Source: Gammaproteobacteria bacterium
GTDB lineage: Bacteria; Pseudomonadota; Gammaproteobacteria; SZUA-229
Direction: 5' to 3'
Length of the DNA: 33,500 bases
Assembly: GCA_015488295.1 (NCBI GenBank)
Contig: WFOC01000073.1
Coordinates: forward strand, 1-33,500
Below, piece by piece: positions 15,960 through 23,634 of the stretch; position 1 is the first letter of the stretch; each line of letters starts with the position of its first letter. The position numbers were made by a program, and so were the translations under genes. The notes beneath the pieces are model-generated. The model was not told the DNA's origin. It was given only the letters and a program-made list of their open reading frames with translations, and did no database searches.

Positions 15960-18038
15960 TTAATGTTTTGTTTGTACCAGACGATAATCGTCGACCACAA
16001 TCTCTTTAAAACGAGCGACAGGATCAAGCTGGATACGAGTTTCGATGTCAATTCCGAAGAACTGATTATTAATTTTTCCTTTTACGGTTGTTTCATCCAG
16101 ATAGTGATAAACAGCCTGCGTACTAACCCAGTCGGTATGAAAGGAATTCAACAGGCTGGACGTGTTTGCCTGCCAGTTTTTCATTACCAGCAAATTGTTT
16201 ATATTATCCCGCCATGTCAATTGCGGCACGTAAGACAGAGGCAACATCGAAAGTGCAAGAAACATTTTTTTCAGATAAGGGTCATTACCCTCGCAACTAT
16301 AGAAATAAAAATTTCCGTACTGCTTGCCAAAGTACAACTTTCCTTTGTCACTTTCGAAGTAATAACAAGACAGGTCTGACATTCTCACAGTCAATGCCAG
16401 CGTATCTATCTTGTTCTCTTTGAGGTACACATCAAATAAAAGTTCTTCATCAAGAACAAAATTTGTCACCTGGTCATAATACAGATCAAACTGACAGTGT
16501 GTCACATCACTGTGCACCTTCGGCAGACCTGACACATGCAACTGCCTGTCCTGTTCATAATTTACAAAAACGAAAGGCAGCGTTGCCGCCGACGGTGAGT
16601 AATCAACCTGCATTTGTATGTGGATATGCGGCTGTGGCGAGTTGCCGGAATTACCGCATAAACCCAGCACTGCACCAACATCAACCCACTGTCCTTCAAC
16701 AACATAAATAGAGTGACTGGCAAAGTGCGCCAGCTTTACAATGTAGCCGCGTGAATCTTCGATAACAACTTCATTACCCCAGTTATTAACGATATCTACC
16801 GAACCTACGGGATTATCGGCCAGGTAGTGAATTACTTTAACCACACGACCACGCACCGGCGACAACACTTCTTCACCAAAACAATAATAATCACTCAGCT
16901 GTGTGCCTTTATTCAAATACGTTTTGTTATCAGAATCACAGATAACAAAATCATAAGCATATTTATAAAGGCCTTTATGTGTCCAATTGCCATCAAAACC
17001 CTGCCAGCTATACCAGCGTCCTTTAAAAGGCAATGACAATGCCGCCGGTTCTTTTACAAAACGGTCTCTTGTCGACAGGTAATGTTCCAGGTTCTGCTCC
17101 GGCGTACCTTTATACACCTGTGTCCGCAACGGATAATTAAGCAGGTTAAGAGCATAGATAAAACTCAGAGTAACAATAGTGAACGGCAGTGTGAAAATCG
17201 GCAGGCCGTACTGCGACCAGAAAACATGTCCGGCGCTGGCAATAAGTGTGGCAAATGACACACCCAGAAAGGCTAGGGCATAACTTCGTAAGGAAGGGAT
17301 ATTAAAAATACCACCGATAGCCATGGCAATAAGAATGTAGTTGAAACCACTAACATCCAGCGCTGCCGTTTCTATAGAACCGGTAAACAGACCATACAAC
17401 GAAATACCCAGAAGATAACCACTTAATGACAGCACAAAAAGAATACGCGAACTGAGCAGCAATAACAGTGAAATCAACAGACCGGTAATCTCGTTAGGCA
17501 TAAAAATAATTGCCCCCAGTGACTGCAGATAGCCACTGAACCAGAAGGGAAAAATATCAAGATTCAAAGCAAAGGACTGCGAGTACAGCCCGGCCACATA
17601 AAGATTGGTAAAACTCGCAGACGACAGATACACCAGAATACTAACGATAATGAACGGCACACTAAGAATCTGCAAACCAAACAATTGATAAAAAACCTGC
17701 GCGGTAACAATGGTAATGATCATGGTCAGGCTACCGGCGATGATAATCATCAACACACTCAACACCGAAATTTCAAACATATAACCAATCGCCAGCCCGA
17801 CCAGCAAAGCGTTATAGGTAAAATACCCGGTGCTTAGAAATGTTGTCTGATAACCCAGCAGCCGCGCCACAGAATAAGCGGCGATAATAGAAAGAATACC
17901 CGACACACCCGCGTTGTAGTTGATCAGGGTAATAACAAGAATAATTAAACCGGAGACAATACCTTTAATAAAAAAGATGTCTGAATAACTGTTAAACAGA
18001 GAGTGGAAAAGATTTTTTACATCTTCATGGTATGACAT
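15960..18038 (-). CDS. Urea-transporter-family channel fused to an M23 (LytM) peptidase-like domain
   Basis: 692 residues. Residues 1-305 are a urea-transporter (UT) domain of about ten TMs, with GYFTYNALLVGLAIG (71-85) and the second-half signature FTLPFTIVTLSF (282-293). Residues about 335-490 resemble an M23 metallopeptidase: VLSPVRGRVVKV, WGNEVVIE, LAHFA (H438), GNSGNSPQPHIHIQ (H471, H473). The usual first zinc motif HxxxD is not clean: D363 is in KYAYDF with Lys where His is expected, and H354 lies further upstream. The last 200 residues are unrecognised. Since the M23 domain follows the membrane domain, it may lie on the periplasmic side. First gene of the leftward cluster, with a good promoter upstream. 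Confidence 0.83.
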   Translation of the reverse strand: MSYHEDVKNLFHSLFNSYSDIFFIKGIVSGLIILVITLINYNAGVSGILSIIAAYSVARLLGYQTTFLSTGYFTYNALLVGLAIGYMFEISVLSVLMIIIAGSLTMIITIVTAQVFYQLFGLQILSVPFIIVSILVYLSSASFTNLYVAGLYSQSFALNLDIFPFWFSGYLQSLGAIIFMPNEITGLLISLLLLLSSRILFVLSLSGYLLGISLYGLFTGSIETAALDVSGFNYILIAMAIGGIFNIPSLRSYALAFLGVSFATLIASAGHVFWSQYGLPIFTLPFTIVTLSFIYALNLLNYPLRTQVYKGTPEQNLEHYLSTRDRFVKEPAALSLPFKGRWYSWQGFDGNWTHKGLYKYAYDFVICDSDNKTYLNKGTQLSDYYCFGEEVLSPVRGRVVKVIHYLADNPVGSVDIVNNWGNEVVIEDSRGYIVKLAHFASHSIYVVEGQWVDVGAVLGLCGNSGNSPQPHIHIQMQVDYSPSAATLPFVFVNYEQDRQLHVSGLPKVHSDVTHCQFDLYYDQVTNFVLDEELLFDVYLKENKIDTLALTVRMSDLSCYYFESDKGKLYFGKQYGNFYFYSCEGNDPYLKKMFLALSMLPLSYVPQLTWRDNINNLLVMKNWQANTSSLLNSFHTDWVSTQAVYHYLDETTVKGKINNQFFGIDIETRIQLDPVARFKEIVVDDYRLVQTKH

Positions 18039-18093
18039 TTAAAAATCCGGAAGCACTGCTGCTTGAATATTTTATGGCGGAGAAAAAAGGTTA

Positions 18094-18122
18094 GTAATAT
18101 ATAATCTCACATAAACTGGCAA
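18094..18122 (-). promoter_or_regulatory. Candidate promoter of the region B cluster
   Basis: On the minus strand TTGCCA (18117-18122) and TATTAC (18094-18099) are 17 nt apart, about 55 nt upstream of the transporter-M23 ATG. A TATAAT on the plus strand (18100-18105) lies inside the same spacer and could belong to an ampD promoter, though no matching -35 is clear. Confidence 0.45.
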
Positions 18123-18153
18123 AATAAACTATCGCAAAAGCTATAATCACCAA

Positions 18154-18705
18154 ATGCAGATAAATAAAACAACCGGGCTGTTAGACAAGTGTAAACAATG
18201 CCTGTCACCGAATCATGATTCTCGTCCGGAAAATACCACCATCGATCTGATCGTCGTGCATTCTATCAGCCTGCCACCCGGGGAATACGGTAGCGAAGCC
18301 ATCGAACATTTTTTTCAGAACAAACTGGATAAAAATGCCCACCCCTATTTTTCAGAGATTCACCAGATGCAGGTTTCTTCACACGTGCTGATAAAACGCT
18401 CGGGAGAGATCGTACAGTTTGTCCCCTTTCATCAACGCGCCTGGCACGCCGGTCAGTCAAATTACCAGGGTCGCGAACGCTGCAATGATTTTTCCATTGG
18501 CATCGAACTGGAAGGCACTGACGTGGACAGCTTTGAAGACATCCAGTATCAACAGCTGGCACGACTGATCAACAGCTTGCGCAGCACCTACCCAGCCATC
18601 GCAGAAAACATTGCTGGACACAGCGATATTTCACCGGGACGAAAAAAAGACCCGGGCACCGGCTTCGACTGGCACAAACTAAAAAGCAATCTCGACACTT
18701 TATGA
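18154..18705 (+). CDS. ampD: 1,6-anhydro-N-acetylmuramyl-L-alanine amidase AmpD
   Basis: Cytoplasmic zinc amidase that removes the peptide from anhydro-muropeptides during peptidoglycan recycling and so lowers the AmpR-inducing signal. 183 residues, normal for the family. Expected zinc ligands are present: H36 in LIVVHSISLP, H156 and D166 in AGHSDISPGRKKDPG. SSHVLIKRSGEIVQFVP, WHAGQSNYQGR and FSIGIELEGTD are standard AmpD blocks. No strong RBS is seen before the ATG. It is divergent from the UT-M23 cluster and 82 nt upstream of ampE. Confidence 0.95.
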   Translation: MQINKTTGLLDKCKQCLSPNHDSRPENTTIDLIVVHSISLPPGEYGSEAIEHFFQNKLDKNAHPYFSEIHQMQVSSHVLIKRSGEIVQFVPFHQRAWHAGQSNYQGRERCNDFSIGIELEGTDVDSFEDIQYQQLARLINSLRSTYPAIAENIAGHSDISPGRKKDPGTGFDWHKLKSNLDTL

Positions 18706-18718
18706 ATATGCATTTTTA

Positions 18719-18747
18719 TTAAGAACAGGCTATAGTTACTTTATAAT
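18719..18747 (+). promoter_or_regulatory. Weak candidate promoter upstream of ampE
   Basis: TTAAGA (18719-18724) and a perfect TATAAT (18742-18747) are 17 nt apart in the AT-rich ampD-ampE gap. The -35 matches only four of six bases. Confidence 0.35.
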
Positions 18748-18787
18748 AATAACAACCACTTAAGCTTGCACTTATAACCTTTTACGC

Positions 18788-19630
18788 ATGGCACTAATTT
18801 CTATCATCCTGGGTTTGTTTCTTGACCGCACGTTTCGTCATTTGCACGATCTGCGTGATATGGCGTGGTTTGAATTTTATAGCCAGGCCATTCTGCGCTT
18901 CACCGGCAAACGTGTGCCGCCGTTACAGTTTATTCTCATTCTGGCGTTACCCGTTTTACTGCTGCTCGGCATCCAGATATTGCTGCATGATTTTTTATTC
19001 AACCTGCCGGCTTTTATTTTCGGCATCATCGTTTTTATCTACTGTCTGGGGCCGGCCTGTTTAAGCAGCGATATCGAAGCCTATATTCACGCCCGCACTT
19101 TAGGCGATGAAGACGAGGCACTGCATTACGCCGGCACCATCACCGACTCGGTAGCCTCCACCTCCCCCGACCAGCAGATCAGTGATGTTACACGGGCCAT
19201 TTTATATGTCGCCAACGAACGTATTTTTTCCACCATTTTCTGGTTTGTTATCTTCGGCCCTTTTGGTTGCATGCTGTATCGCCTGATTTCGGAACTAAGC
19301 AAACAGGTCGAATACAACGACCTGGCAGAATTTTCTGAATTCATCCACGCCATCATGGCCTGGGTGCCGGCACGTATGCTGGCGGCCGGTTACGCCCTCA
19401 CCGGAAATTTCGACGGTGCTTATCACGCCTATAAAGACCGTGCTTTCAGCGCCGACCTGTCGCAAAGCAACAAGGAAGTGCTGGTATCCACCGGTCTGGG
19501 TGCGATGCGAAACCTGGACATGGAAACCGAACTCGCCGGCATCTATGCCGCACAGGCGCTGGTCATGCGCGCAGTAATCGTGTGGATAGGCATGCTCGCG
19601 GTGATGACGCTGGGAGGTATATTCAATTGA
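18788..19630 (+). CDS. ampE: AmpE-like inner-membrane protein
   Basis: 280 residues, close to E. coli AmpE at 284. There are hydrophobic segments near 2-10, 46-66, 70-90, 150-170 and 258-278. The N-terminal LISIILGLFLDRTF and a middle region of ALHYAGTI and FSEFIHAIMAWVPARMLAAGYALTGNF are AmpE-like. AmpE is linked to beta-lactamase induction and peptidoglycan recycling, but its biochemical role is not settled. Its place after ampD is the classical arrangement. The stop TGA overlaps the TTG start of the next gene. Confidence 0.85.
   Translation: MALISIILGLFLDRTFRHLHDLRDMAWFEFYSQAILRFTGKRVPPLQFILILALPVLLLLGIQILLHDFLFNLPAFIFGIIVFIYCLGPACLSSDIEAYIHARTLGDEDEALHYAGTITDSVASTSPDQQISDVTRAILYVANERIFSTIFWFVIFGPFGCMLYRLISELSKQVEYNDLAEFSEFIHAIMAWVPARMLAAGYALTGNFDGAYHAYKDRAFSADLSQSNKEVLVSTGLGAMRNLDMETELAGIYAAQALVMRAVIVWIGMLAVMTLGGIFN
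19612..19617 (+). promoter_or_regulatory. RBS fixing a TTG start for the phosphatase gene
   Basis: GGGAGG lies 9 nt before TTG at 19627, inside the end of ampE. The track's ATG at 19582 would add 15 residues before the family's usual N-terminus (TYIDVIRHGE) and lacks such a site. Confidence 0.7.
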
Positions 19631-20220
19631 CCACTTATATTGATGTCATCAGACACGGCGAACCGGTCGGTGGCAGACGTTACCGCGGTTATGGTATCGA
19701 TGACCCGCTCACTGAAAAAGGCTGGTCACAGATGCGCGCAGCGGTGCCAGAAAAACCACCGTGGCAGCACATCGTTTCATCGCCACTAAAGCGCTGCCTC
19801 GACTTCAGCCAGGAACTGGCCAACGATCTGCAGATAAGTTACAGCGTAAAAGATAATTTAAAAGAAATCGGCTTTGGTGAATGGGAAGGCAAGACACCCG
19901 ACGAAATTCTCGCCCAGAACAGCGAAGCTTTAAACCACTTTTATCAGGACCCGGTAAACAACCGACCCAACGGCGCAGAGCCGCTGCACACTTTTTCCGA
20001 ACGCGTGTGGCAGGCCTATGAAGACATCGTTGAACAGCATCGTGACCAGCACGTGCTGATTGTTGCACACGCCGGTGTTGCCCGCGCCATCACCGCCAAT
20101 ATTTTGCAAATGTCTCTCGATGATGTTTATAGCCGGCTTAGAATTGAATATGGCGCTATCGTCCATAGCTCGGTCGATGAAGGGTCGCCACCAAGATTGC
20201 TGATTCAGGGGCCTGAATAA
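19627..20220 (+). CDS. Histidine phosphatase family protein (alpha-ribazole phosphatase-like)
   Basis: 197 residues from the TTG start that overlaps the ampE stop. The phosphohistidine motif is VIRHGEP near the N-terminus. The other active-site parts are SSPLKRCLDFSQ, IGFGEWEGK and VAHAGVARAI, which contains the second catalytic His. The set resembles CobC-type alpha-ribazole phosphatases and other small-molecule phosphatases of the branch. No cobalamin gene is nearby. Coupling to ampE raises the possibility of a role in recycling, for example dephosphorylating a sugar phosphate, but that is speculation. Cytoplasmic, full length. Confidence 0.87.
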   Translation: MTTYIDVIRHGEPVGGRRYRGYGIDDPLTEKGWSQMRAAVPEKPPWQHIVSSPLKRCLDFSQELANDLQISYSVKDNLKEIGFGEWEGKTPDEILAQNSEALNHFYQDPVNNRPNGAEPLHTFSERVWQAYEDIVEQHRDQHVLIVAHAGVARAITANILQMSLDDVYSRLRIEYGAIVHSSVDEGSPPRLLIQGPE

Positions 20221-20221
20221 C

Positions 20222-20749
20222 TCAGCTTTTTTTTGACCGGCTGGCCTGCCGCTGCTGCCAGGTTTCAACCATCAAACGCAACCGTTCTTTGGTTTCTTCA
20301 GTCGCGCCCGGACCAGGAATCAAGGCCAGATCACGCGCTTTCAGCTCTCGCCCATCCTGCGAAAGCACGCATATATCGGCTATTTCCTTACCCGTATCGC
20401 GTTCTACAAAAATTACCGGCGCACCTTCCGATTCATTCAACCAGCGATCACCCCAGTGTGTCAGCACAATCAGAATCGGCAACAGATCGCGCCCCATCGG
20501 TGTCAGCCGGTATTCGTGACGACGCGCCCCTTCCTTGACCGGTACCCGCTCAAGAATGCCGCTGTCACACAATTTTTTAAGCCGGGCGGTGAGGATATTT
20601 CGAGCAATGCCGAGGTATTGTTGAAACTCTTCAAAACGACGGCTGCCAAAAAAAGCTTCGCGCAATATCAGAATAGTCCACCATTCACCGATCAGGTTAA
20701 GCGTATCAGCGATGGAACAATTCAGGGAATCTATATTATTACGAGCCAT
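20222..20749 (-). CDS. HxlR-family transcriptional regulator
   Basis: 175 residues with an HxlR winged helix at about 10-105: CSIADTLNLIGEWWTILILREAF, RRFEEFQQYLGIARNILTARLKKL, and the wing RHEYRLTPMG. The conserved N-terminal cysteine (C11), used by redox- or electrophile-sensing members such as YodB and HypR, is present. A C-terminal extension of about 65 residues carries no recognised domain beyond a short beta-rich part. It is divergent from an alpha/beta hydrolase gene, with two like palindromes between them. The stop lies one base from the stop of the phosphatase gene. Confidence 0.92.
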   Translation of the reverse strand: MARNNIDSLNCSIADTLNLIGEWWTILILREAFFGSRRFEEFQQYLGIARNILTARLKKLCDSGILERVPVKEGARRHEYRLTPMGRDLLPILIVLTHWGDRWLNESEGAPVIFVERDTGKEIADICVLSQDGRELKARDLALIPGPGATEETKERLRLMVETWQQRQASRSKKS

Positions 20750-20755
20750 ACCCAG

Positions 20756-20784
20756 ACTATAAATTTAAAAGTTGCTTTTTGCAA
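20756..20784 (-). promoter_or_regulatory. Candidate promoter of the hxlR gene
   Basis: On the minus strand TTGCAA (20779-20784) and TATAGT (20756-20761) are 17 nt apart. The -35 overlaps palindrome 1. The predicted start of transcription would fall almost at the ATG, giving a near-leaderless mRNA, which is a reason for caution. Confidence 0.35.
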
Positions 20785-20786
20785 CT
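20770..20786. promoter_or_regulatory. Palindrome 1, candidate HxlR operator
   Basis: AGTTGC-TTTTT-GCAACT: perfect 6-base arms with a 5-base spacer, lying over the candidate -35 of the regulator gene. Confidence 0.55.
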
Positions 20787-20809
20787 AAATATGATGAACT
20801 TGCAGCCTC

Positions 20810-20832
20810 AAAAGTTTCAATACGAAACTTTT
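20810..20832. promoter_or_regulatory. Palindrome 2, candidate HxlR operator
   Basis: AAAAGTTTC-AATAC-GAAACTTTT: perfect 9-base arms with a 5-base spacer. The core AGTTTC-N5-GAAACT has the same design as palindrome 1. Centres are 43 bp apart, about four helical turns. Confidence 0.6.
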
Positions 20833-20873
20833 ATCAAAGTCAGTAACTAAACACCACGGAGGGGCGGTATAAT

Positions 20874-21821
20874 ATGTCAGCTAATAGCTACAAACCTGTC
20901 AACGACAATGGAAAGCTGGCTCTTGCGATCAAAACCAGGCAATCGCGCCCAGAAACTATGATATTAAAGCTCTTTCAACTTGCTTTCAGTATCGGCGGCC
21001 GCCTGTCACCAAAACTTGCCAGCTACTTCGCTTACCGGCTATGGCGAACCTCGCCCCGTTTCAAAACCCCTGCATCTGAACAAAACGCGCTGAAATCAGC
21101 CACCGTAGAATTTCACCAGATCAAAAACCACAAAATCGCAACATATACATGGGGCAGCCCCCTGCAAACGGCAAAACCGGTCGCCAGACCTACGGTGTTA
21201 CTGGTGCATGGCTGGAGCGGACGCGGCACCCAGCTAGGCGCTGTTGTCGAACCACTGCTCGATGCCGGCTACCGCGTGCTCAGTTTTGACGCTCCCGCAC
21301 ACGGCCAGAGTTCCGGCAAACAAACCACCATTTACGAAATAGCCGATACAATACTCGCCCTGCAGGAAATTTATGGCGAATTCGATTCCGCCATCACGCA
21401 TTCTTTTGGTGGCCCCTGCACAGCACTGGCGATACGAAACGGGCTGAAAATAAATCGCTTCGTCGCAATATGCCCGCCGGCGACGATTATGGGGCTGGTG
21501 ACAAAATTTACCAGCACCATGCACCTTACCCCAAAAACCCGCACCCGGCTGATCCGTCTTATCGAAAAAAACTTTGGCAAACACATCTGGCAGGAGCTAT
21601 CAATGACGACTCTGGTGGAAAATATCGATGTTCCCGGTCTTGTCATCCATGATACAAATGACATCGATGTTCCCTGGGAAGAAGGCCAGATGGTCGCGAA
21701 TGCATGGCATAACGCCGCATTCAAAAGCACCAACGGTCTGGGGCATCGCAGAATTTTACGCGATGCCGAAGTGATCAGTTCAACGGTAAATTTTATAACC
21801 GGTAATAAACCTACAACGTAG
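20874..21821 (+). CDS. Alpha/beta-hydrolase
   Basis: 315 residues of the alpha/beta-hydrolase fold. The oxyanion region is LLVHGWSGRGTQ (109-120). The nucleophile elbow is THSFGG with S177, the acid is probably D263 (IHDTNDIDVP) and the histidine is H291 (GLGHRRIL). FDAPAHGQSSG is a typical strand-helix block. No signal peptide. RBS GGAGGGG lies 9 nt before the ATG. Divergent from the HxlR gene and probably its target, so the substrate may be an ester or a toxic electrophile adduct, which is inference. The stop overlaps the convergent gene by 11 bp. Confidence 0.87.
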   Translation: MSANSYKPVNDNGKLALAIKTRQSRPETMILKLFQLAFSIGGRLSPKLASYFAYRLWRTSPRFKTPASEQNALKSATVEFHQIKNHKIATYTWGSPLQTAKPVARPTVLLVHGWSGRGTQLGAVVEPLLDAGYRVLSFDAPAHGQSSGKQTTIYEIADTILALQEIYGEFDSAITHSFGGPCTALAIRNGLKINRFVAICPPATIMGLVTKFTSTMHLTPKTRTRLIRLIEKNFGKHIWQELSMTTLVENIDVPGLVIHDTNDIDVPWEEGQMVANAWHNAAFKSTNGLGHRRILRDAEVISSTVNFITGNKPTT

Positions 21822-22569
21822 CAATTCTTTCCAGCATCGGCAAGGTCAGCTCATTCTGCTTTGCCAGCATCAATGCTCGCTGCAAACGCACTGCCGCGCT
21901 GCGGCCCATGCACATGTGTTCGCGATCACCATTAAAAGCATTCACCATGCTGTCGATCAGAGCCTGATGGTCCAGCGTTTTCCCGGTCAAAGCTTCCTGT
22001 AAACGGATCACATCGGTGACCACCGCTTCGGCGACAATGCGATGCTCATCCCACAACTGGCCAACGTTGCCACCCACTTCCAGACCCGCAATGTTGGTGG
22101 TCAGAATATAGACATTTTTTAATACCAGCTCATGCAATAAGGCCGCTTCATCCGCCAGCACAGTGCTCGTAATATCAATTGATGCCAGCGCATCCGCGAC
22201 CTGCTGCGCCTGTTTTCCATACACCGGGGATGGAATAATAACTTTTGAATCCTGGCCTTTCTTTTTTTCAAACCAGACCGAGATCACCGTTGGCTCAAGA
22301 TTATGCCGCTGCCAGTCACGCGGCAACAATTCATTTTGCAACAGCACCAGCCTGTCCTTCCAGGCAGGCGGTATTTTTATCAGCTGCTCATGTAAATCGG
22401 CTTCACCAACAGCAATCAACACCAGTTCCGGTTGCGGCACTTCCTCGGCCACCGCCTGCATTTCCACGCCACGGATTACCGGGTGTACGGTATAACCCGT
22501 TCGTAAAAAGCCGCGCGCAAAAACGCTACCCATCTCGCCAAGACCAACAACGACAACTGATTTATTCAT
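21811..22569 (-). CDS. NAD(P)-binding Rossmann protein, ketopantoate-reductase/dehydrogenase-like
   Basis: 252 residues from the ATG at 22569 (MNKSVVVVGLGEMGSV). The track start at 22677 would add 36 residues ahead of the Rossmann strand and would overlap the divergent gene, so I reject it. GLGEMG is the dinucleotide loop. LVLIAVGEADLHEQL and VLLQNELLP follow as in 6-phosphogluconate-dehydrogenase-like or ketopantoate-reductase-like proteins, and the C-terminal half is helical with ELVLKNVYILTTNIAGLEVGG. The substrate is unknown and an exact family is not assigned. Confidence 0.75.
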   Translation of the reverse strand: MNKSVVVVGLGEMGSVFARGFLRTGYTVHPVIRGVEMQAVAEEVPQPELVLIAVGEADLHEQLIKIPPAWKDRLVLLQNELLPRDWQRHNLEPTVISVWFEKKKGQDSKVIIPSPVYGKQAQQVADALASIDITSTVLADEAALLHELVLKNVYILTTNIAGLEVGGNVGQLWDEHRIVAEAVVTDVIRLQEALTGKTLDHQALIDSMVNAFNGDREHMCMGRSAAVRLQRALMLAKQNELTLPMLERIATL

Positions 22570-22650
22570 AGTATTAATTCCACAATACACATAGGTTACA
22601 ATACGCGCATTATAACAATAACCGATTAGCAATAACTGCGGGAAAACCAA

Positions 22651-23634
22651 GTGGATCGTCTCACGCAACTCAAACAATGGCTGGAGCAGCTATCAGAAAA
22701 CACCTACACCAATTTACAGCCCGCCTCGGCCGATGCCAGCTTCAGACAGTATTTTCGCGTCGGCAATAACAAGGACAATAAAACCTACATCGTCATGGAC
22801 GCACCACCGGAAAAAGAAGACTGCCGGCCTTTTTTGCAGGTAACCGAACTGATCCGGAGCTGCGGGGTGAACGCACCGGCAATTCTCGCCATGGATATGC
22901 AGCAGGGATTTTTACTGCTCGATGATCTGGGCAACAAACCGTATCTGGATCAACTCAATGAAAATAATGCCGATGAATTATATATCGATGCCATCGACGC
23001 ATTAATCAAAATGCAAAGCATTGACGCTATCCTGCCAACTTATGACGAGCAGCGCCTGCAAACCGAAATCGACCTGTTTGAAACCTGGTATCTAAACCGT
23101 CACCTCGGCATTCAACTGAGCAGAACACAAAAAGCCTTTCTCGGCAAAGTTTTTAAATCACTAATCCAGAACGCTCTCGAACAACCGCAGGTTTTTGTAC
23201 ACCGCGATTACCACTCACGCAACCTGATGCTGACCGAAAAAAACAATCCCGGCGTTATCGATTACCAGGATGCCGTCATCGGGCCCATCAGCTACGACCT
23301 GGTATCACTGTTCAAGGACTGTTACATCGAATGGCCACGCGAGCGGGTCGAACTGTGGCTGGAGCTATATCTGGCACGCATCACCCCGGCACGCCTGATC
23401 GACAGGCAAACCCTGGTTCGCTGGTTCGACCTGATGGGCGTGCAACGTCACCTGAAAGTTCTGGGCATTTTTGCACGACTGAATTATCGCGATGGCAAAG
23501 CACAATATCTCAACGACCTGCCGCTGACACTTAAATACGTGCTTGATACATGCCAGCATTATAAAGAACTAAAACCGCTGCAACACCTGCTCGAAGAAAT
23601 CACCGCCAGTACAACCAGCAAGGCAGCTGTATGA
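22651..23634 (+). CDS. amgK: N-acetylmuramate/N-acetylglucosamine 1-kinase AmgK-like
   Basis: 327 residues of the aminoglycoside-phosphotransferase fold, with a GTG start. SADASFRQYFRV (26-37) and MDAPPEKEDC (49-58) match the N-terminal lobe of AmgK. The catalytic loop is HRDYHSRNLML (184-194) and the metal-binding IDYQDA has D204. AmgK phosphorylates the anomeric carbon of MurNAc or GlcNAc in the MurU bypass of peptidoglycan recycling. The ATGA overlap with the MurU-like gene strongly supports this assignment over antibiotic resistance. The RBS is weak (GCGGGA). Confidence 0.88.
   Translation: MDRLTQLKQWLEQLSENTYTNLQPASADASFRQYFRVGNNKDNKTYIVMDAPPEKEDCRPFLQVTELIRSCGVNAPAILAMDMQQGFLLLDDLGNKPYLDQLNENNADELYIDAIDALIKMQSIDAILPTYDEQRLQTEIDLFETWYLNRHLGIQLSRTQKAFLGKVFKSLIQNALEQPQVFVHRDYHSRNLMLTEKNNPGVIDYQDAVIGPISYDLVSLFKDCYIEWPRERVELWLELYLARITPARLIDRQTLVRWFDLMGVQRHLKVLGIFARLNYRDGKAQYLNDLPLTLKYVLDTCQHYKELKPLQHLLEEITASTTSKAAV

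Noticed and set aside
22594-22623. GGTTA/TAACC inverted repeat between the Rossmann gene and amgK
   Set aside because: Arms are only 5 bases in AT-rich DNA and no clear promoter pair could be built around it.
22570-22677. N-terminal 36-residue extension of the Rossmann protein
   Set aside because: It precedes the dinucleotide-binding strand, has no family-like content and overlaps the divergent amgK gene.
22651-23634. Aminoglycoside resistance phosphotransferase
   Set aside because: The fold is shared, but the coupling to a murU-like gene and the AmgK-type N-terminal blocks favour the sugar kinase.
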